Under the pieces are notes generated by a model. That model was not told where the DNA came from and made no database searches. It saw only the letters and a list, made by a program, of their open reading frames with translations. Below, piece after piece: positions 6,769-13,521 of a stretch of DNA of 64,000 bases. The position numbers were made by a program, and so were the translations under genes. This stretch comes from an uncultured Eubacterium sp. Lineage in GTDB: Bacteria; Bacillota; Clostridia; Oscillospirales; Acutalibacteraceae. The stretch lies in NCBI GenBank assembly GCA_900539325.1, contig UQCC01000001.1, positions 310,001 to 374,000 on the forward strand, in the 5' to 3' direction. How positions within the stretch are numbered: position 1 is the first letter of the stretch; each line of letters begins with the position of its first letter.

Positions 6769-9270
6769 ATGACTCAATACAATGTGACAGGTATGAGCTG
6801 TGCGGCTTGTTCTGCAAGAGTGGAAAAGGCAGTTAGCTCGGTTGACGGAGTTTCTTCTTGTTCTGTAAATCTATTGACAAACTCAATGGGTGTTGAGGGC
6901 ACCGCAACATCAAAAGAAATTATTGAAGCGGTGGAAAAGGCAGGATACGGAGCTTCGCTTAAAACAAAAAACAAAAAAGTTAAAAGTAATTCCGATGATG
7001 AATTGAAAGATACTCAAACACCCAAATTAGTTAAGCGACTTGCAGCGTCTTTGCTGTTCCTTGCACCATTGATGTATATCTCTATGGGGCATATGATGTG
7101 GGGTTGGAAACTCCCGAGTTTTATGGAAAACAACCATATTGCCATGGGACTTGCACAAATGCTTTTTGCAATCATTATTATGGTGATAAATCAAAATTTC
7201 TTTATCAGCGGTTTTAAGGGACTTATACACAGATCACCGAATATGGACACTCTCGTTGCACTCGGAAGCGGTGCATCGTTTGTATACAGCACCTATGCAC
7301 TTTTTGCAATGACGGTTGCACAAACAAAAGGCGATATGTCTGCGGTTATGTCATATATGGATGATTTTTATTTTGAATCCGCAGCTATGATTCTCGCCTT
7401 GATTACAGTCGGCAAAACTCTTGAAGCGTATTCTAAAGGAAGAACAACCGATGCACTTAAAGGTTTGATGTCGCTTTCTCCGAAAACTGCAAATGTTATT
7501 CGTGACGGCAAAGAAATAACGGTTGATATTGACGATGTCGCTGTCGGCGATGTTTTTGTTGTCAGACCTGGCGAAAGTGTTCCTGTTGACGGAATAGTTA
7601 TTGACGGCGAGAGTGCGGTTGATGAATCTGTACTTACGGGTGAGAGTTTGCCTGTTGACAAAGCAGTTGATGACAAGGTTACATCAGCCACAATTAATAA
7701 ATCGGGCTTTTTGAAATGTAAGGCTACGAGAGTCGGTGAAGATACAACATTGGCACAGATAATCAATCTTGTGTCGGAAGCTTCGGCTACAAAAGCACCT
7801 ATTGCAAAACTTGCCGACAGAGTGTCAGGAGTGTTTGTTCCGACTGTTATTGCTATTGCGATTATCACTTTTATCGTGTGGCTGATTGTGCCAAAACCGT
7901 TTGGATATGCACTCAGCAGAGCAATCAGCGTTTTGGTTATCAGTTGTCCTTGTGCTCTTGGATTGGCAACTCCTGTTGCGATTATGGTCGGCAACGGCAA
8001 AGGTGCAAAGAACGGTATTTTGTTCAAAACTGCTGTTTCTCTTGAAGAAGCGGGCAAAACTCAAATTGTTGTTCTTGACAAAACAGGAACTATAACCGAG
8101 GGCAAACCGAAGGTTACTGATGTAATTCCTGTTGGCATTTCTGAAAATGAGCTTTTGCAAATTGCTTATTCGCTTGAAATAAAAAGTGAACATCCGCTTG
8201 CAAAAGCGATAGTGGAAAAAGCCGAAGAAATAAAAATCTCATCGCTTGATATTACAGATTTTGAATCTAAAACAGGCAATGGCTTGTGCGGAGTTTTTGA
8301 AAATTCCAAAATTTATGCAGGCAGTTCAAAGTATATTTCAACTGTTTGTGATGTTTCATCAGTTAAAAATGATATAGAAAGATTGTCAAATGACGGCAAA
8401 ACTCCTTTGCTTTTTGCAAAAGATGAAAAGTTGATTGGTGTTATTGCCGTTGCTGACACAATCAAACAAGACAGTCCCGAAGCAATCAAGCAACTTAAAA
8501 ATATGGGAATAAAGGTTGTTATGCTCACAGGCGACAACAAACGCACGGCTGATGCAATCGGCAAGCAAACAGGCGTTGATATGGTTATATCCGACGTTTT
8601 GCCTGACGGTAAAGAAGCTGTTGTGAAAAAGCTTCAATCATTCGGCAAGGTTGCAATGGTTGGTGACGGTGTAAATGACGCTCCGGCTCTCACAAGGGCA
8701 GATGTAGGCATTGCCATCGGTGCAGGCGCAGATGTTGCAGTTGACAGCGCAGATGTAGTTTTGATGAACAGCAAGCTATCAGATGTTTGCTCTGCAATCA
8801 GACTTAGCCGTCATACACTTACTAATATAAAAGAAAATCTGTTTTGGGCTTTCATTTATAATATTATAGGTATTCCGTTGGCTGCCGGTGTGTGGATTCC
8901 AATCACGGGTTGGACACTTAACCCGATGTTCGGTGCGGCTGCGATGAGCCTTTCGAGCTTTTGCGTTGTTATGAATGCGTTGAGGCTTAATTTTGTGAAT
9001 GTAACAAGTCCAAAAAATGACAGAAAAATCAAAGAAGTAAATATAAATTATATGGAGGAATTTAAAATGACAAAAACAATTAAAATTGACGGAATGATGT
9101 GTCCACATTGCGAAGCTACCGTTAAAAAAGCACTTGAAGCAATTGACGGCGTAACTTCAGCTGTTGCAAGTCATACAGAAAAACAGGCAACCGTTGAACT
9201 TTCCAAGGATGTTGATACAGCCGTTTTGGAAGAAGCTGTTGTTGATGCAGGTTACACAATCATTAAATAA
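6769..9270 (+). CDS. copA: Copper-translocating P1B-type ATPase with C-terminal CopZ-like domain
   Basis: Membrane copper exporter of 833 residues. An N-terminal heavy-metal domain with CxxC (C11-C14 in MSCAACSARV) leads into an eight-helix P1B core with the CPC metal site (C393-P394-C395). Also seen are the phosphorylation motif DKTGTIT (D437), the HP motif (SEHPLAKAI), and hinge motif GDGVNDAP. After the last helix the frame does not stop: it passes through KEVNINYMEEFK into a second heavy-metal domain with CPHC (C778-C781). That tail has its own SD and start (see 9067). Most relatives stop near residue 750, so this is either a natural fusion or a way to make CopA-CopZ plus free CopZ. Confidence 0.93.
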   Translation: MTQYNVTGMSCAACSARVEKAVSSVDGVSSCSVNLLTNSMGVEGTATSKEIIEAVEKAGYGASLKTKNKKVKSNSDDELKDTQTPKLVKRLAASLLFLAPLMYISMGHMMWGWKLPSFMENNHIAMGLAQMLFAIIIMVINQNFFISGFKGLIHRSPNMDTLVALGSGASFVYSTYALFAMTVAQTKGDMSAVMSYMDDFYFESAAMILALITVGKTLEAYSKGRTTDALKGLMSLSPKTANVIRDGKEITVDIDDVAVGDVFVVRPGESVPVDGIVIDGESAVDESVLTGESLPVDKAVDDKVTSATINKSGFLKCKATRVGEDTTLAQIINLVSEASATKAPIAKLADRVSGVFVPTVIAIAIITFIVWLIVPKPFGYALSRAISVLVISCPCALGLATPVAIMVGNGKGAKNGILFKTAVSLEEAGKTQIVVLDKTGTITEGKPKVTDVIPVGISENELLQIAYSLEIKSEHPLAKAIVEKAEEIKISSLDITDFESKTGNGLCGVFENSKIYAGSSKYISTVCDVSSVKNDIERLSNDGKTPLLFAKDEKLIGVIAVADTIKQDSPEAIKQLKNMGIKVVMLTGDNKRTADAIGKQTGVDMVISDVLPDGKEAVVKKLQSFGKVAMVGDGVNDAPALTRADVGIAIGAGADVAVDSADVVLMNSKLSDVCSAIRLSRHTLTNIKENLFWAFIYNIIGIPLAAGVWIPITGWTLNPMFGAAAMSLSSFCVVMNALRLNFVNVTSPKNDRKIKEVNINYMEEFKMTKTIKIDGMMCPHCEATVKKALEAIDGVTSAVASHTEKQATVELSKDVDTAVLEEAVVDAGYTIIK
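9067..9270 (+). CDS. copZ: CopZ-like copper chaperone from an internal start inside copA
   Basis: In-frame internal start within copA. GGAGG (9054-9058) lies 8 bases before ATG 9067, ideal for independent initiation. The product is 67 residues with MMCPHCEATVKKAL, the CxxC copper site of CopZ/Atx1 proteins, and the usual beta-alpha-beta ferredoxin-like pattern ending DAGYTIIK. As a free protein it would deliver Cu(I) to the ATPase. The sequence shows both the uninterrupted upstream frame and the strong start, so both forms may be made. Which form exists in the cell is unknown. Confidence 0.72.
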   Translation: MTKTIKIDGMMCPHCEATVKKALEAIDGVTSAVASHTEKQATVELSKDVDTAVLEEAVVDAGYTIIK

Positions 9271-9277
9271 ATAATTT

Positions 9278-9309
9278 AGGAATTCGTCAATTGACGAATT
9301 CCTTTATTT
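9278..9309. terminator. Bidirectional terminator, 26-base perfect palindrome
   Basis: Positions 9278-9303 form a perfect palindrome (arm AGGAATTCGTCAA) followed by TTTATTTTTTT on the plus side. It ends copA/copZ and also contains the last codons and stop of the opposing glycosyltransferase gene. Confidence 0.85.
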
Positions 9310-10363
9310 TTTTCATATTCTCTTTTAGCCTTTCGTTTTCCGGCTCAAGAAGATATGCAGACACGGCGTTTTTTAGTGACAGGGGATGATTACCCAAATT
9401 GAAGTATGCAATCGCCAAAAGGTCATACGGAACATAATTCCAACAATAGCCTTCACTTATATATGTCATAGGGCGCTCTGTGATTTTCAAAGCGTTTTCA
9501 ACCAATTCTGTGACTTTGTTCCAATTTTGGAGTTCATATTCAAGCTGTGCATATTCAATATATGGTTCTCGCAAATACGGAGTCTCTTTTATAGCTTTTT
9601 CATACCACAACTCCGCCTGCTCGTAATCGGCTTTATTGATATAGCATTTTGCAATATAGCGCATTGAAGCACTACGCTCATCTTTCCATTTTGCATTTGG
9701 TAATGCAAGATGCTTTTTTAATGTTTTAATACTTTTGTCGTACATTTTATAAAACATATATTCTCGTCCGAGATAGTGCATATTCCTGTCGTCATTCGGA
9801 TTTTCTTTTACCGATAATTCAAGAAGCGGCAAATATTGACCTCTTGATTTCTTTTTATCTGGATAATGCTTTAGGGTAACATTGTCTAATGTGATATATT
9901 TTTGCTGTTGTTCGCCTGTGTATTGCAAAATTTCGTGAACGGGATATACCCATTTGAAATTGTTTCTTGAATGGATTTTTTCAATAAAAAATGATGTTTG
10001 CGGTTTTCCGTTTTCATCAAAACTCCAAATATAGTTGTATCTTGCGTTTGTTGTGTCGTTTGTCCATTTTTTCTCCAACTCTTTTCGCCAACCTTTTGTG
10101 AACACTTCATCAAGGTCGGTACAAACGCAAATATCAACATCTTCGCTTACAAATTCCAATGATTTATTTCGTGCAACATCAAATCTCCAAGGCTCGATTT
10201 TAACAGAGTTTACAATAACACCTTTTTGTTTTAATAACTCAACGGTATTGTCTGTTGAACCTGTATCTGTAACATATATTTCGTCGGCTTCGTTCATAGA
10301 ATTTACCCAACGCTCAACAAATTTTTCTTCGTTTTTTGAGATGGCATAAACAGCTATTTTCAC
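9287..10363 (-). CDS. Family 2 glycosyltransferase with TPR-like C-terminus
   Basis: Cytosolic transferase of 358 residues. The N-terminal GT-A domain begins KIAVYAISKNEEKFVERW and contains DTGSTDNTVELL and the metal/nucleotide-sugar motif CTDLDEVF, placing it in GT2. The C-terminal half (about 190-350) is helical with TPR-like units, such as KCYINKADYEQAELWYEKAI, suited to binding a protein acceptor. The start is GTG 10363 with SD AGAGGTGA, not the ATG inside a palindrome at 10396. It lies directly downstream of a collagen-like surface protein gene on the same strand. Glycosylation of the collagen region is the likely role, as for BclA/SgtA-type pairs. Confidence 0.85.
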   Translation of the reverse strand: MKIAVYAISKNEEKFVERWVNSMNEADEIYVTDTGSTDNTVELLKQKGVIVNSVKIEPWRFDVARNKSLEFVSEDVDICVCTDLDEVFTKGWRKELEKKWTNDTTNARYNYIWSFDENGKPQTSFFIEKIHSRNNFKWVYPVHEILQYTGEQQQKYITLDNVTLKHYPDKKKSRGQYLPLLELSVKENPNDDRNMHYLGREYMFYKMYDKSIKTLKKHLALPNAKWKDERSASMRYIAKCYINKADYEQAELWYEKAIKETPYLREPYIEYAQLEYELQNWNKVTELVENALKITERPMTYISEGYCWNYVPYDLLAIAYFNLGNHPLSLKNAVSAYLLEPENERLKENMKKIKEFVN

Positions 10364-10381
10364 AAAATCACCTCTATGTAC

Positions 10382-10397
10382 GGTGGCATATGCCACC
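10382..10397. repeat. 16-base perfect palindrome between collagen-like and GT genes
   Basis: GGTGGCATATGCCACC is a perfect palindrome just after the collagen-like stop. In minus orientation it lacks a U-tract, so it would be a weak terminator or an mRNA stabiliser between the two co-directional genes. On the plus side it is followed by TTTATTT and could block antisense transcription. Confidence 0.6.
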
Positions 10398-10402
10398 TTT
10401 AT

Positions 10403-11266
10403 TTACGCAAGTTTTATAATTGTTAAATCCGATACTGTGGCTTCTGTACCGCCTGCAGACGGTGTAACGGTAACGGTTGTTGCGATAGGATTTACAATGC
10501 TTAAAACAGTGTTTGCCGCTGTTGTGGTAATGATTGTTTTGCCTTCGATTATTCCGTCATCGGCTGCATTTCCGAATGTTGCATTCGGTTGAACAGCACC
10601 GTTAACCGCAATGCCTAATTGACCGGCTGTATTTGTATTTACCTTAAACATTATAAGATAAGTTCCTGTATCCGCTAAATTAAATGTTGAATTAGTTAAT
10701 CTTGTAATGCCTGTTGTTGAGGCTGTCGTATTCGGAAACTCAACTGCTGTATTTTGTGCAATAGCGGTAGGGTTGTCGTTTGGGGCAAGTGCATAAAATG
10801 ATGCATACTCGCTAATTCCGCCCGCAGGACCCGTAGGACCGACAGCACCTGTGGCACCCGTAGGTCCGGCAACACCTTGAGGACCCGTCGGACCGACTGC
10901 ACCGGTTGCACCGGTCGCACCTTGAGGACCTTGAGGACCTGTTGGACCGATCGCACCTGTTGCACCTACGGCGCCCGGAACACCTTGTGGACCGGTTGGA
11001 CCGATTGCACCGTTTGGACCCGGAATACCCTGGGGACCGGTTGGACCGATTGGCCCCTGAGGTCCCTGATAGCCTTGTACGCCTTGCGGACCCATCGGAC
11101 CCATTGGTCCTGTCGGACCGGTAGGACCTACAACAGGATAGGGAACAGGTACCGGTTCAGGTGGGCAAGGAGGAACAGGAGGCGGACAAGGAGGAACAGG
11201 AGGAGGGCAAGGTCTTATCGGTACAGAGCACGAACAGCCTTGTTCTCTTGTATTGTATATCATCAT
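10403..11266 (-). CDS. BclA-like collagen-repeat surface protein
   Basis: Protein of 287 residues. A short Cys/Pro-rich head contains CSCSVPIRPCPPPVPPCPP. A run of about 34 Gly-X-Y triplets rich in GPT, GPQ and GAT follows. The C-terminal domain of about 130 residues is Thr/Asn/Ala-rich and ends VSDLTIIKLA, resembling the trimeric jelly-roll heads of BclA-type exosporium proteins. Collagen triplets form triple helices, and Thr in GPT/GAT triplets is often O-glycosylated, which fits the adjacent glycosyltransferase. There is no classical signal peptide, again as in exosporium proteins. The start is ATG 11266 with SD AAGGTGA. The spore-surface location is inferred. Confidence 0.9.
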   Translation of the reverse strand: MMIYNTREQGCSCSVPIRPCPPPVPPCPPPVPPCPPEPVPVPYPVVGPTGPTGPMGPMGPQGVQGYQGPQGPIGPTGPQGIPGPNGAIGPTGPQGVPGAVGATGAIGPTGPQGPQGATGATGAVGPTGPQGVAGPTGATGAVGPTGPAGGISEYASFYALAPNDNPTAIAQNTAVEFPNTTASTTGITRLTNSTFNLADTGTYLIMFKVNTNTAGQLGIAVNGAVQPNATFGNAADDGIIEGKTIITTTAANTVLSIVNPIATTVTVTPSAGGTEATVSDLTIIKLA

Positions 11267-11290
11267 AAGTTTCACCTTACAAATAGTATT

Positions 11291-11324
11291 ATATATGTCT
11301 GCCGTAACAGCCAAAGACATATAT
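11291..11324 (-). promoter_or_regulatory. Inverted repeat around the collagen-like gene's -10
   Basis: Arms ATATATGTCT (11291-11300) and AGACATATAT (11315-11324) form a perfect 10-base inverted repeat with a 14-base spacer. On the minus strand the repeat overlaps a TATAAT-like box 25-30 bases before the start codon. It could be an operator or a leader hairpin. No convincing sporulation-sigma promoter could be assigned. Confidence 0.45.
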
Positions 11325-11400
11325 TTTATATTATGCGTAGCTAGTAAAAGCTGTTACTTTTTTCAACAAAAAATAAATTTGAAAATTTTTTAAAAAACTT

Positions 11401-11456
11401 CTTGACTTTTTCTGACCTTTGTGATATAACACAATTAAAGGACAAAGAAAGTCAAA
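11401..11456 (+). promoter_or_regulatory. ctsR promoter flanked by two CtsR boxes
   Basis: TTGACT (11402-11407), a 17-base spacer and TATAAC (11425-11430) form the promoter. Two sites fit the CtsR consensus GGTCAAANANAGTCAAA: GGACAAAGAAAGTCAAA on the plus strand (11440-11456) and GGTCAGAAAAAGTCAAG on the minus strand (11401-11417). One covers the -35 and the other the start region, so the operon is probably autorepressed and heat-inducible. Confidence 0.85.
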
Positions 11457-11508
11457 GTCAAAGACTTACAGTCCGACTAAAATGAAAGAAGATGATTAAG
11501 AAGTGAAG

Positions 11509-11952
11509 ATGAGTGATGTAATAGCTGATATGATACTTGATATGTTTGACGATAATACATCAACAGTTCAAATTCAGCGTAATGATTTAGCAAACAGAAT
11601 AGGTTGTGTACCCAGTCAGATTAATTATGTAATTACATCAAGATTTACTCCGGAAGCCGGCTATCAAATAGAGAGCAGACGAGGCGGCGGAGGATATATC
11701 TTAATCACCCGTGCAGCTTCTTCGCAAAACGCTTTAATGGGCTTCATTAATTCAATAGGAAACAGTATTGACGAGAGAAGTGCAAAGGCAAATTTATTAA
11801 ATTGTAATTATCAAAAATTAATTAATGACAAAGCAACAAAAATGATGGTTTGCGCTGTTGCAGACAGCAATTTTAAAGGTATTCCAAAGGAATACTCAGA
11901 TGTTATTCGTGCAAGACAGCTAAAACAAATGCTTCTTGCATATATTGATTAA
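11509..11952 (+). CDS. ctsR: Heat-shock repressor CtsR
   Basis: DNA-binding repressor of class III heat-shock genes, 147 residues. The N-terminal winged helix-turn-helix contains RNDLANRIGCVPSQINYVITSRFTPEAGY and the conserved glycine-rich wing ESRRGGGGYI, where the family's DNA-contact arginine lies. The C-terminal domain (about 80-147) is the part recognised by McsB in Bacillus. ATG 11509 is preferred over the GTG two codons earlier; neither has a strong SD. First gene of ctsR-mcsA-mcsB-clpC, with two CtsR boxes upstream. Confidence 0.95.
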   Translation: MSDVIADMILDMFDDNTSTVQIQRNDLANRIGCVPSQINYVITSRFTPEAGYQIESRRGGGGYILITRAASSQNALMGFINSIGNSIDERSAKANLLNCNYQKLINDKATKMMVCAVADSNFKGIPKEYSDVIRARQLKQMLLAYID

Positions 11953-11967
11953 TTGGGGGCGTTATTT

Positions 11968-12480
11968 ATGAAATGTACACATTGTCATATGAATGAGGCT
12001 AATACTCATATTCAAAAGATTATTAACGGACAAAAGGAAGAAATGTATCTTTGCGAAGATTGTGCAAAGGAACTCGGAGTTATGGATGAGTTTAACTTTG
12101 AACCGTTTTCTATGGATAATTTCTTTGGTAACCTAATAGGTGCAGGTGCAAGTGCATTCAATTCGCTTGTCGGCATAAATGGTTGCCCAACCTGTGGTTC
12201 AACACTTAAAGATATTGTTGATTTCGGTCGTGTAGGATGTTCCGATTGCTATGATAAGTTTGAGGACAGACTTGCACCGAGCATTGAAAAAATTCACGGA
12301 AATGTAAAACATATCGGTAAAAATGTAACATATACCGAAACGACAAACAACCAAAAGCAAACTGTTAACGATACCTTGACTCAACTCAAGGAAGAGCTTA
12401 AACAAGCCGTAAAGGAACAAAGATTTGAAGATGCGGCGACTCTTCGAGATAAAATCAAGGAGCTTAACAAGGAGGATTGA
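11968..12480 (+). CDS. mcsA: McsA, zinc-binding activator of the McsB/CtsR system
   Basis: Zinc-finger protein of 170 residues. It has two CxxC pairs near the start (CTHC and CEDC), two more in the middle (CPTC and CSDC), and a C-terminal UVR motif (EELKQAVKEQRFEDAATLRDKIKEL). In Bacillus, McsA activates McsB and modulates CtsR. All eight zinc-binding cysteines are intact. The start is ATG 11968 with GGGGG upstream; an earlier TTG at 11953 has no SD. It sits 15 bases after ctsR and its GGAGG near the stop serves mcsB. Confidence 0.93.
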   Translation: MKCTHCHMNEANTHIQKIINGQKEEMYLCEDCAKELGVMDEFNFEPFSMDNFFGNLIGAGASAFNSLVGINGCPTCGSTLKDIVDFGRVGCSDCYDKFEDRLAPSIEKIHGNVKHIGKNVTYTETTNNQKQTVNDTLTQLKEELKQAVKEQRFEDAATLRDKIKELNKED

Positions 12481-12482
12481 TG

Positions 12483-13478
12483 ATGGAAAGCAGATATAAA
12501 AACACATCTGAAAATGCGGATGTTGTGTTGTATTCAAAGGCTGTGCTTATGCGAAATCTGTCGCACACACCATTCCCGATAAAAATGAATGATGACACCA
12601 AAAGAGCGGTAGTTAAAAAGGTGTTTGCCTGTATAAAGAATTCACCGCTTGCACAGGAATTTGATTTAATCAATACCTCCGATATTTCAAAAGCAAAGGC
12701 TTTGTCTTATGCAGAAAAGGATTTAATTTCCGACAGCTTTGCAAAAGAAAACTCCTCTTTTCTTTTATCGAAAAAAGAGGATGTCAGCATAATGATAAAT
12801 GATGATGACCATATTAGAGTTTCATCGTTTTCTGCCGGTCAAAATCCTCTTGATGCTTATAACAAAGCAAACGACATTGATGATATATTAATTGACGGAC
12901 TTCCTATTGCATATTCCGACAAATACGGATTTTTGACATCATCTCCGTACAATTTGGGTACAGGTCTTAATGTTTCAATGGTTCTTCATTTGCCGGCACT
13001 TGCTCAAAGGAATGTTATTCCAAAACTGTCAACCACTGTTTCAAAACTCGGATTTGTTCTGGACGAAATGTATGATGACGGAGCAGGAGATTTTTATATC
13101 CTTACAAACACGGTAACTCTCGGTATTACCGAGAAAAGTGCAATTGACAATCTAAATTCCGTTTGCAGTCAAATTGTACTTCAGGAAAGAAAACTTAGAG
13201 ATTCTCTCAAAGCAAACGCAGAATGTGAGGATAAAATTTATCGAAGCTTGGGCATACTTAAACTTGCAAGGAAACTTTCAGTTAATGAATTTTTAAACAG
13301 TATTTCTTTAGTCAGACTCGGTATCTCATTTGGATATTTTGATTATTCATACGAACTTATCGGGGATATGATGTATAACTTATTTGATGCAACTCTTGTT
13401 GAGTCGTCAAAATCAGATTTAACTCAGTCAATGTGCGAAACATTAAGAGCACAAATAGTCAGAGAAAAATTGGTGTAG
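12483..13478 (+). CDS. mcsB: McsB-family arginine kinase homologue with degenerate active site
   Basis: By position and fold this is McsB, the protein-arginine kinase that marks proteins for ClpCP: EKDLIS, EDVSIMINDDDHIR, LGTGL, EDKIYRSLGIL and VRLGI are all present in 331 residues. The catalytic set is not. The SxRxR element reads SKAVLMR (K19, V21), the catalytic cysteine of TSCP is S154, the arginine of GTGLR is N163, and the later phosphate-binding arginine region reads LDEMYDDG. The RDxxRA phospho-arginine site is also lost. Only R112 and R24 of the expected arginines remain. The gene is unbroken, so a pseudokinase or adaptor role is likely. GGAGG lies 7 bases before ATG 12483. Confidence 0.85.
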   Translation: MESRYKNTSENADVVLYSKAVLMRNLSHTPFPIKMNDDTKRAVVKKVFACIKNSPLAQEFDLINTSDISKAKALSYAEKDLISDSFAKENSSFLLSKKEDVSIMINDDDHIRVSSFSAGQNPLDAYNKANDIDDILIDGLPIAYSDKYGFLTSSPYNLGTGLNVSMVLHLPALAQRNVIPKLSTTVSKLGFVLDEMYDDGAGDFYILTNTVTLGITEKSAIDNLNSVCSQIVLQERKLRDSLKANAECEDKIYRSLGILKLARKLSVNEFLNSISLVRLGISFGYFDYSYELIGDMMYNLFDATLVESSKSDLTQSMCETLRAQIVREKLV

Positions 13479-13521
13479 CGTTTCGCACTATTAATTAATT
13501 ACAGTGAAAGGCGATGATATT

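Noticed and set aside
7368..8057. 229-codon open frame on the minus strand inside copA
   Set aside because: It is antisense to the conserved P-type ATPase core, has no SD and low-complexity Ser/Thr/Ala content, and arises from copA codon bias.
10800..11130. Dense short DNA repeats resembling a tandem or CRISPR-like array
   Set aside because: Period is 9-18 bases and follows Gly-Pro-X codons; there are no unique spacers of constant length and no cas genes. It is coding repeat.
10877..11344. Long plus-strand open frames opposite the collagen-like gene
   Set aside because: They are repetitive Arg/Thr/Cys translations of the reverse complement of Gly-X-Y codons, with no SD or family resemblance.
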